Below, one piece after another: positions 45,788-52,938 of a stretch of 64,000 nt of DNA. A program made the translations under genes and the position numbers. The notes beneath the pieces are model-generated. The model did no database searches and had not been told where the DNA came from. It worked only from the letters and a program-made list of their open reading frames with translations. The stretch comes from CAWCKS01 sp963763485 (GTDB taxonomy: Bacteria > Pseudomonadota > Alphaproteobacteria > Rhizobiales > Xanthobacteraceae): assembly GCA_963763485.1 (NCBI GenBank), contig CAVXOW010000003.1:567591-631590 (forward strand), read 5' to 3'. Position 1 is the stretch's first letter, and each line of letters starts with the position of its first letter.

Positions 45788-46342
45788 ATGCGTCGCGTTG
45801 TTTTTCGCCTCCTGCCGGTTGTCGCTCGCGGCATCGGAATCATGTCGCTTGCGACCGCAATCGGAATTGGATCGGCGATGGCCCAGAGCGGCCAGGACCA
45901 GTCCAAGACTCCGCCGGCCAATGCGGCGGATGTCGCCAAGGAAGCCCAGCGCAAGGTCGACGAGTTCACCCAGGCTGCCCAGGCGATCAACGGCCCGGCC
46001 GGCAATCCGGAATGTGTCTGGCTTGGCCGGCGCGTGGTCGGCCTCATGCTGAACGACGATCTCGACACCGCCTTCCGGCATCTCGACCTTTACGACCGGT
46101 TTGGCTGCCCCGGCGGGCATATCCAGGCCGCGTTCCGTTGCGTGACCAGGTTTGGCCTGCCGAACCCGAAGGAAGCCGACGCCTTCAACAGCCGGGTCCA
46201 TAGCTGCTGGATCAACCCGGCGGCCCAGCCGCCGCAGCCGCAGGCCTCAACGGCGGCCGCTCCGGCTGGTGGCAATCCACCGGGCGCCTCCGCGGCCGAG
46301 CAGGCAACCCAGGGCCAGTCGCCGGCTCCGGCGAAACAATAA
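45788..46342 (+). CDS. ndvD: NdvD-like exported protein
   Basis: A 184-residue exported protein. A signal peptide or anchor spans residues 1-34 (VARGIGIMSLATAIGIGSAMAQ). The mature part holds four spaced cysteines (NPECVWLGRRVVGL, DRFGCPGGH, AFRCVTRFG, VHSCWINPA), likely two disulfides, and a low-complexity A/P/Q tail. In Bradyrhizobium japonicum, ndvD between ndvB and ndvC is required for glucan formation in vivo and nodulation, and was predicted as a 26-kDa one-span protein. The same frame here opens from a TTG at 45599 (247 residues, near that size), but GGGGAG before the ATG at 45788 makes the shorter form likelier. Confidence 0.6.
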   Translation: MRRVVFRLLPVVARGIGIMSLATAIGIGSAMAQSGQDQSKTPPANAADVAKEAQRKVDEFTQAAQAINGPAGNPECVWLGRRVVGLMLNDDLDTAFRHLDLYDRFGCPGGHIQAAFRCVTRFGLPNPKEADAFNSRVHSCWINPAAQPPQPQASTAAAPAGGNPPGASAAEQATQGQSPAPAKQ

Positions 46343-46466
46343 TCGCTCGCGGCGGTTAGCACCGATGAACGCGCGATGAAGGGAAATTCTTTTTCGCAGC
46401 GCGGCCGTGCCTTCAAAACGACATGCCCCAACACCAGTTGTTAAATCGCGCGGCATAGATAACCTA

Positions 46467-46516
46467 GCGCGTATTCCGCAAAAGTGGGTTTCCGGTTTTG
46501 CGATCAGAATACGCGC
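46467..46516. repeat. Palindromic intergenic repeat
   Basis: Perfect 10-bp ends GCGCGTATTC and GAATACGCGC, and inner CGCAAAA and TTTTGCG arms around GTGGGTTTCCGG. It is related in plan to the unit at 23578-23640 and lies in the leader region before ndvB. Confidence 0.55.
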
Positions 46517-46603
46517 GAAAAATCTCGGAACTGCTGCCGCGACCGAACCGGTGGGGAATGGTTCGTCTCGCTGCAATGCTTGCCCCCTAGGGTCTCAGGT
46601 GCC

Positions 46604-49291
46604 ATGCGCGCCGTCATCGCCGTTCTTGTTCTTGTCAGCGGGCTGCACGCCGCTCTGTGGGGATTGCTGCGCAACGAACAGCAGGCGCCCGACTTCCGCG
46701 GCATGCTGCCAAGTGTGTCCTACGCGCCGTTCGAGGGCACCGCGCACCCCGACGTCGACAACATTCCGAGCGTCGAGAAAATCCGCGCCGATCTGAGCAA
46801 GCTTTCGAAGGTCACCCGCGCGATCCGGCTTTATTCGTCGACCGGCGGCGTCGAGCTGGTGCCGCCGATCGCCCGCGAATTCGGCCTCAAGGTCATGGTC
46901 GGCGCCTGGCTCAACTCCCACGCCGATCGCAACGAGCGCGAGATCCAGGCCGCGATCGAACTCGCCAGGCGCAACAGCAATGTCATCGGTGTTGTTGTCG
47001 GCAATGAGACGCAGTACCGGGGCGAACTACCCATCGATCAGCTGCTCGAGTTCATCAAGCGCGTCAAACGATCTGTGAACGTGCCGGTCACGACCGGTGA
47101 AATCTGGAATATCTGGCGCGACAATCCGTGCAAGAACAACAGCCCAGGCGACTGCCTCGTCAACAACGTCGACTTTATCGCCGCGCACGTGCTGCCCTAT
47201 TGGGAGAACGCGACCGCCGATGAGGCGGTCGACCGGGCCGCGTTCCTCTACCAGCTGTTGCGCGACACCTATCCCGGCAAGCGCGTCGTCATCGCCGAAT
47301 TCGGCTGGCCGAGCGCGGGCTACAACCTGCGCCGCGCTGAGCCCGGACCGTTCGAACAGACCAGGGTCTTGCGCAACTTCGTGACCCGCGCCGAAGCCAT
47401 GGGGATGGACTACAATATCGTCGAAGCAATCGATCAGCCCTGGAAGTTTTTCGAAGGCGGCGTAGGGCCTTACTGGGGTATTTTTAACGCGGCACGCGAA
47501 CCAAAATTCGCCTGGACCGGGCCCATCCTGAACCCGGACTACTGGAAGCTCGCAACCATCGCCCTTCTGGTCGGCCTCCTGCTGTCGCTGCCGATCCTGC
47601 GGCTGATCCGACCAACCCCGTTACAGACCTTTGTGCTGGCGGCAACCGCCAACGGCGTCGGCGCCTGGGTCGCGACCGTGTTTGCCTACTGGGCCGGTCA
47701 CTATTTCGTCTGGGGCTCGGCGTTTGCCCTCACCCTCGGCCTGATCCTGCTCGTGCCGCTGATCCTGATCGCGATGGCGCGTGTCGAGGAAATCGCAACC
47801 ATCGCCTTCGGCCGGCGTCCGCGCCGCCTGCTCAAGCCCGGCCTGCAGCTTCCCGACGGCATCGCCGCGCCAAAGGTGTCGATCCACATACCCGCCTATT
47901 TCGAACCGCCCGAGATGCTGAAGCAGACGCTCGATGCGGTGGCGAAGCTGAACTACCCGAACTTCGAGTGCGTGGTCATCATCAACAACACGCCAGATCC
48001 CGCGTTCTGGCAGCCGATCCAGGATCACTGCCGCGCGCTCGGCGAACGCTTCATCTTCATCAACGCCGAGAAGGTCGAGGGCTTCAAGGCCGGCGCGCTG
48101 CGCCTCGCCATGGCACGCACCGCCACCGACGCCGAGATCATCGGCATCATCGACGCCGACTATGTGGTCGACCCGGACTGGCTGAAGGACCTCGTCCCCG
48201 CGTTCGCGGATCCTCGCGTTGGCCTGGTACAGGCGCCGCAGGAGCATCGTGACAGTGACCGTTCGCTGATGCACTACATGATGAACGGCGAATACGCGGG
48301 CTTCTTCGACATCGGCATGGTCCAGCGCAACGAGTTCGACGCCATCATCGTGCACGGCACGATGGCGCTGATCCGCCGCGCGGCGATGGAGTTGGCCGGC
48401 GGCTGGTCGAGCGACACCATTTGCGAGGACACCGACCTCGGACTTGCGCTGATCGAGCAGGGTTGGGTCACTCACTACACCAACCACCGCTACGGCGCGG
48501 GCCTGTTGCCCGACACCTACGAAGCCTTCCGCAAGCAGCGTCACCGCTGGGCCTATGGCGGCTTCCAGATCGTGAAAAAGCACTGGCGCCGTTTCCTGCC
48601 CGGCGCGTCGCGGCTGTCGCCTGATCAGCGCCGCGAGTTCGCACTCGGCTGGCTGAACTGGCTCGGCGCCGAAAGCATCGGCGTGGCTGTCGCACTGCTC
48701 AACCTGATCTGGGTGCCGATCGTCGCCTTCGCCGACATTGCGATCCCCGACCGGATCCTGACGCTGCCGATCATCGCTGCGTTCGTCGTTTCGCTCGTGC
48801 ACTTCGTCGCGATGTATCGCCTGCGCGTGCCGATCAAGTTCGGCCAGATGCTTGGCGCCATGGTCACCGCGATGAGTGTGCAGTGGACGGTTTGCCGCGC
48901 GGTCGCAAATGGCCTGATCACCGACCATATCGCGTTCGCGCGCACGTCGAAGGGTGGTCTGTCGCGGGTCTCGATCGAATTCCAGGCGTTCTGGGAAGCG
49001 GTGATCGGCGTGCTGCTGCTGATCGGCGCCGCCGTGCTGGTCATCACCAACACCAAGGACATCCGCGAGATCTACATCTTCGCCGCGGTACTGGTACTGG
49101 AGAGCCTGCCATTCCTGTCGGCCGTCGCCATCGCCATTCTCGAGAATGCCCGCATCAACTCGTTTGCGTTCTGGACTCACGCCAGAATCAGGACCGCCGA
49201 ACTGATCGGGCTGAGACCAATCGCGCTGACCCGCCCGGTCGGCGAAGTCACGGCCCTCGCCAAGGAAACCCAAACGGACCCGGCGCGTTAG
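46604..49291 (+). CDS. ndvB: NdvB, cyclic beta-(1,3)-glucan synthase
   Basis: An 895-residue inner-membrane enzyme. After one N-terminal span, residues about 35-300 form a GH17-like domain (PSVSYAPFEGTAHP, GVVVGNETQYRGE, VVIAEFGWPSAGYN). Several spans and then a GT2 processive glycosyltransferase follow (SIHIPAYFEPPEMLKQ, DADYVVDPDW with the DxD, QRHRWAYGGF with QxxRW). The last 200 residues have about five spans. This matches NdvB of Bradyrhizobium, which polymerises and cyclises UDP-glucose-derived beta-(1,3) glucans needed for low-osmolarity growth and nodulation. The ATG at 46604 starts the first hydrophobic segment. Confidence 0.9.
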   Translation: MRAVIAVLVLVSGLHAALWGLLRNEQQAPDFRGMLPSVSYAPFEGTAHPDVDNIPSVEKIRADLSKLSKVTRAIRLYSSTGGVELVPPIAREFGLKVMVGAWLNSHADRNEREIQAAIELARRNSNVIGVVVGNETQYRGELPIDQLLEFIKRVKRSVNVPVTTGEIWNIWRDNPCKNNSPGDCLVNNVDFIAAHVLPYWENATADEAVDRAAFLYQLLRDTYPGKRVVIAEFGWPSAGYNLRRAEPGPFEQTRVLRNFVTRAEAMGMDYNIVEAIDQPWKFFEGGVGPYWGIFNAAREPKFAWTGPILNPDYWKLATIALLVGLLLSLPILRLIRPTPLQTFVLAATANGVGAWVATVFAYWAGHYFVWGSAFALTLGLILLVPLILIAMARVEEIATIAFGRRPRRLLKPGLQLPDGIAAPKVSIHIPAYFEPPEMLKQTLDAVAKLNYPNFECVVIINNTPDPAFWQPIQDHCRALGERFIFINAEKVEGFKAGALRLAMARTATDAEIIGIIDADYVVDPDWLKDLVPAFADPRVGLVQAPQEHRDSDRSLMHYMMNGEYAGFFDIGMVQRNEFDAIIVHGTMALIRRAAMELAGGWSSDTICEDTDLGLALIEQGWVTHYTNHRYGAGLLPDTYEAFRKQRHRWAYGGFQIVKKHWRRFLPGASRLSPDQRREFALGWLNWLGAESIGVAVALLNLIWVPIVAFADIAIPDRILTLPIIAAFVVSLVHFVAMYRLRVPIKFGQMLGAMVTAMSVQWTVCRAVANGLITDHIAFARTSKGGLSRVSIEFQAFWEAVIGVLLLIGAAVLVITNTKDIREIYIFAAVLVLESLPFLSAVAIAILENARINSFAFWTHARIRTAELIGLRPIALTRPVGEVTALAKETQTDPAR

Positions 49292-49436
49292 CCTGTCCAC
49301 TTCAGATATTGGTTGGGCCTGGGAAGCCGACGGTGCACCGCTTGACCGGCGCGCCCCCCACCCATACACACCGGCCCAGCGCGCGATCGCTCGGCGATCC
49401 CTTACGGATAGACTGGCGATCGTCGCGCGATCAGGT

Positions 49437-49512
49437 GAGCGCGTAGCTCAGGTGGTAGAGCACGTGACTTTTAATCATGGGGTCGAGGGTTCGAGTCCCT
49501 CCGCGCTCACCA
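49437..49512 (+). tRNA. tRNA-Lys (anticodon UUU)
   Basis: 76 nt with CCA encoded. The 7-bp acceptor stem GAGCGCG/CGCGCTC has discriminator A and then CCA. The D arm is AGCTC...GAGC, the anticodon loop CTTTTAA has anticodon TTT, and the T arm is GAGGG-TTCGAGT-CCCTC. Sequence to the right is accessory in character, so this gene probably served as an integration site. Confidence 0.97.
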
Positions 49513-49544
49513 AAATAGGCCGCAAATTCAATATCTTAAAAACT

Positions 49545-49589
49545 TAAACGCCCCACGACCACTCTTTAAAATGCATTGTGGGGCGTTTA
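49545..49589. terminator. Inverted repeat after tRNA-Lys
   Basis: TAAACGCCCCAC and GTGGGGCGTTTA are perfect 12-bp arms with a 21-base spacer. It may terminate the tRNA transcript or mark an island boundary or recombinase site. ATGGGGCGCCC directly after it partly repeats the right arm. Confidence 0.5.
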
Positions 49590-49656
49590 TGGGGCGCCCT
49601 TCACCCAGCGATTTCGCGCTAGGAAGGCCGCCCATGCGCGTTCGACCCGCACGGTA

Positions 49657-50296
49657 TCAATTGCGGTCGGTGTCGATTGAGCTCGCGGGCGGGCTTCCTA
49701 TTGAAGGATAGCGGCGCACGACCGTGACACCGGTCAGGTGGCGCCGATCCACCGCAAATTCGTTTTCATCGTAGTGACCTTCGGCCGCCGCCGACACGGC
49801 ACAGATGATCGCTGCTGGCGGTGCCGCGGTTTCCAGTAGCACGCTGCCACCACCGGACCATCGACGCTCTTGCGCGAAACGTTCGGCGGTCTCGATGTCG
49901 CTGGTCCATGACACACCGTAGATTTCGCCGACGACGTTCGTCGGTATTGGCACCACGAAACAGCCGCGCGCCGGCCCCGCGGTAGGGAGGTAGCAGTACG
50001 CGCGCCGCGGTACACAACGCGCGGTGATCGCCGACCGTCAGCGGCAGCATCTTGGTTTCAATCCAGACCTGCAGGAAGGCGCGGCGAATGTCATCGCTGA
50101 CGTTGGTCAACTCACGGGCAAGCTTGCGGATGCCGACTGTCCAGCCGCTGACCGTCTCGTTGATCTGATCAACGGCATACAGCATCGCCTCGGCGTCACC
50201 ATCACGGCAGGCCTGTACAAAGGCGACAGCGGCAAGGCGGTCTTGGCGTCGCTCGTCGCGGACGTGAGATTGAAATGTTTCGTAGTCGGTCGGCAT
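49657..50296 (-). pseudogene. ADP-ribosyltransferase-like protein, frameshifted
   Basis: Frames 49766-50296 and 49657-49956 join into about 212 residues (MPTDYETFQSHVRDE to VVRRYPS). The second half has the ordered pattern of R-S-E ADP-ribosyltransferases: an arginine strand (ARLFRGAN), a serine strand (YGVSWTSDIETAERFA) and an acidic ExE-like loop (YDENEFAVDRRHL). The N-terminal 90 residues are helical and charged. An extra A in the run at 49923-49925 breaks the frame between RRRR and IYGVSW. The small gene at 50314 lies 17 bp upstream on the same strand. A toxin-like role is inferred only from the fold and the genomic setting. Confidence 0.45.
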
Positions 50297-50313
50297 GCGC
50301 CAAAGTCTGCAGT

Positions 50314-50658
50314 CTAGCGTTCCTCCCATTCGGAAATTCGTGCGGCGATTGCATCGACCAACAGCCCGGCCGGTGAACGCGATTGTTTGGTGAAAGCCCC
50401 GACATAATCAGGATCGCTCGTTGGCGGCAGCGGATTCTCAGCTTGCAATTTTACGTTCAGCTCGCGCCACACACTCTCGTAGCGCTGATAGTCGCGGTTA
50501 CTCCTGATCTCCGGCACATGGCTCATCGTCCAATGGTTGGTAATCAAGTAGGTCTTATCAGCGTCAGAGATGTTGGCACGTTCAAGTGCCTCTCCCAGTA
50601 GCTCGGAACCTTGCTGATCAGCCGGCGTCGGCGTTGATCTAAGTGGTGGTTTTGTCAT
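50314..50658 (-). CDS. Hypothetical 114-residue protein, partner of the ADP-ribosyltransferase-like gene
   Basis: A soluble acidic protein starting MTKPPLRSTPTPADQQG, with a helical middle (LLGEALERANISDADKTYL, YQRYESVWRELNVKLQ) and a C-terminal helix (GLLVDAIAARISEWEER). I recognise no family. The ATG at 50658 has AGGAACG-like purines before it. The 17-bp gap to the next gene suggests cotranslation. It could be an antitoxin or immunity factor, but nothing in the sequence proves this. Confidence 0.5.
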   Translation of the reverse strand: MTKPPLRSTPTPADQQGSELLGEALERANISDADKTYLITNHWTMSHVPEIRSNRDYQRYESVWRELNVKLQAENPLPPTSDPDYVGAFTKQSRSPAGLLVDAIAARISEWEER

Positions 50659-50747
50659 GCGTTCCTCACGGTCGCGCCCCACTGATTGCAAGCAAAGCTT
50701 GACGACGACCGGCTGTCAAACGTCCCGGAGTTGCAGCTTGCTATCTT

Positions 50748-51094
50748 CTAACTCCAATTATCCCACGATCGAAAGTTTTGGGTCTTTGGGAAAATGACCA
50801 CCCCAGTAATAGGTGTTGCCAAGCTGATCTTACCAACGCGCAACATTGAAATTGTCTGTGACGTATTGTTGATGGCGCGAATACGGAATCCCACGCCTCG
50901 AATAGTGAGTAACCCTAAACTCTCTCTGCTCGTAACTTCTATCGCCATGCGGATAATGGGATCAGGATCATACTTGTCGCCAACGACTTCCGGTCTTCCA
51001 GTATGCAGTATCTAATTTGAACATTGTCGAATGCGACTGCCGCCGCGGGGAGACATAGCGTAGCAGCGAGAATTGCGAATGGCTGTCTGAGCAC
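50748..51094 (-). pseudogene. Small exported hypothetical protein, one frameshift
   Basis: A GTG start at 51094 has a very good ribosome binding site (GGGGAGG, 7 nt before). A classic signal peptide follows (LRQPFAILAATLCLPAAAVA), then FDNVQIRYCILEDR. Around 50990 the frame shifts by one missing base into VVGDKYDPDPIIRMAIEVTS, continuing to a TAG at 50748. The joined product is about 115 residues, roughly 95 after cleavage. The mature part looks like an all-beta domain (SLGLLTIRGVGFRIRA, ISLATPITGVVIF). No family is recognised. Local base composition is visibly more AT-rich than in the core regions. Confidence 0.5.
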
Positions 51095-51361
51095 GGACGG
51101 GCCTCCCCTCTAAGAAACTTCATGGTCCAATATTATTTTGAGACCTCCTCGCGCCGACAGGCTTGACTGAATCAACCCGCGCGGTTGCACTCCGCCACGC
51201 CGTCCGGTCTCCAATGATCTTTCGCTATTGCCGCTGCCGCTTGAGGGCGGTAGGCCGGTCAGCGCCCTGTGAACAGACCGCGCGGCCATCGTTGCCGCCG
51301 TCGTTAAGCTCATCAAGGATTGCCAACTGTGCAACCGTGACGGCGACCATTTCGGTTGCGA

Positions 51362-51894
51362 TCAACTCCCAGCCGGCAATCTGGCTGACGTCGAGTTCCC
51401 GACCTCATTCACATCAGTCGGCAACATTGCCAGCAGTGAACGATACCGATGCTGCAAGGCCATCAGCCGCGCGCGCTCAGTCTTCGGCATCATCATGGCC
51501 GCCTCCTCCCGATGCCACGGTGCTTTTGCCTCCCAAGGCTTCCTCAGTCCGGGAAAATGCTGCTGGCGGCCAATCGTCTTCGGATCGACCCGTGACTGAG
51601 GAGCCAGTCGCAGCCTCGTGGCCAACGTCGCCTGCATGCGCGCGGCCTTTTCCCAGATCGAGACCTGGCTAGGGTCGCGGGCCGCGGCTTGCGCCATCAG
51701 AGTGGCCTGAATGTAGGAGATCAACAGTGGCGAATCGGGCTGCGGAAGTGGCTGGCATCACACACGCCAACCAATTCGTTGAACAGCTCTGCCTCTGCGG
51801 TCGACAGCGATGATGGCGGGGATAGGCGAGGTTGCTCGCCGGTTACGTTCGGTCCGTCAAGGCTGGCGGCCGATATTCGGCCTCTTTGCAACAT
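51362..51894 (-). pseudogene. P27-type phage terminase small subunit, frameshifted
   Basis: Frames 51721-51894 and 51362-51724 join into about 177 residues. LSTAEAELFNELVGVCDASHFR is followed, after a one-base loss near 51745, by PLLISYIQATLMAQAAARD, SIWEKAARMQATLATRLRLAPQSR and a basic tail. The arrangement of one long helix pair ending in the LRLxPxSR turn is that of P27-family terminase small subunits. Such proteins recognise phage DNA ends for packaging. No large subunit or portal gene is nearby, so it is a prophage remnant. Confidence 0.5.
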
Positions 51895-52164
51895 CGAAAT
51901 TACACTCCGGTTGCCCCATAGGAAAATCTGGACGTTTAGCAAAAACGACTGAAGCCGGCGCTCCGTCGTTGCCGGCGAAAATTTTTCCGAATCGCCCCCC
52001 CGGGCCCCCTATTCAGGCAGCTTTTCGCAAATGGCTAGCAGTGCGCGCTTGGGTGGGTTCTTCCAATATAGTGTGCGTCGAGCGTATTCCTAACACTGGA
52101 CTATCCCGTCTCACGACGCCCGGCCAGAGTCAAGAACGTCATGCCACGCAGCTAGTTCATCGGC

Positions 52165-52366
52165 ATGGTCTGCACTCCGGTGAAGGAGCTGCCCGCGGGA
52201 CCCGAGTGGGTCTACGAAATCAAACATGGCGGCTATCGCCTAATGGCCCGCAAGAACGACGAGCGGGTCCGCATTTACACGCGCCGGGGGTGCCGACTGG
52301 ACTAAACGCGACCCCGAATTGTCGGTACCGCGACTTAAAACAGTAGACATAAGCGCGCTCTGCTAA
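52165..52366 (+). pseudogene. ATP-dependent DNA ligase fragment
   Basis: Readable as MVCTPVKELPAGPEWVYEIK, then GGYRLMARKNDERVRIYTRRG, then, one frame over from about 52291, ADWTKRDPEL up to a TAA. This is the adenylation motif region of LigD/LigC-type ligases. The nucleotidyl motif, normally K-x-D-G (as in KHDG), reads KHGG, so the catalytic context is altered too. Only about 65 residues remain of a domain that needs 200 or more. Confidence 0.6.
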
Positions 52367-52938
52367 TCGGCACGGGGTCCCGACGCCGATCGGCAGCGGT
52401 CAACTCGATTGGCTCGACTTTCGCTTTGTCTTCGCGTCGATTAGACGGCGTGGTCACAGGTCCTTTCCGCGAATTCGCGAAACTCGTCGGGAACGGAATG
52501 AGAGATGCCGAGTGCCACCGCGCCGTAAGCCAGCATGTGAGTAGATTTGTGATAGCGCAGATTACTCTTGGGACGAAGTCCCAATGATACTGGATCGTTA
52601 GCGCTTGAGTTCGATTCCGGCCAGGCAGCGGACGGCACTAAAAGCGCCTGCTAACCCTCACTAGTGACCCATCAAAATCGAACCACCCCGCTCGGGAGGA
52701 ATCGATGTCGACTGGATTGTGCTGGATCACGAAATGTCCGCCAGTCCCTCGATTGTGCTGCAAAACTCTTTTTGAGACGAATCGCAAATGGTGATCCTGT
52801 TGGTTAGCGACGGTGAGTAGGGCCGTTTCCCTTGAAGCCTCATTGCCATCTCCTCCGTGCTTAGGCTCGCCCGGATCAGGACGCGCGAAAGCCACGCGCC
52901 ACCGGCGAATTCGTATCGGATGACCGAAGCGCAAGTTA
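52367..52938. other. Stretch without a supported gene
   Basis: Short frames on both strands (for example 52441-52638 and 52638-52934, minus) have no recognisable motif, ribosome binding site or codon pattern resembling the neighbours. It lies between the ligase fragment and the end of the large regulator and probably contains decayed island sequence. Confidence 0.5.

Noticed and set aside
47621..49369. A 582-codon minus-strand frame opposite ndvB
   Set aside because: Antisense shadow of the GT2 domain; composition (D, R, H, Q rich) and lack of any domain argue against coding.
51163..51400. Frames between the secreted protein and the terminase remnant, including a minus-strand stretch with ELDVSQIAGWELIATEM
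   Set aside because: It has a protein-like run but no start, no motif and an early stop; not enough to call a gene.
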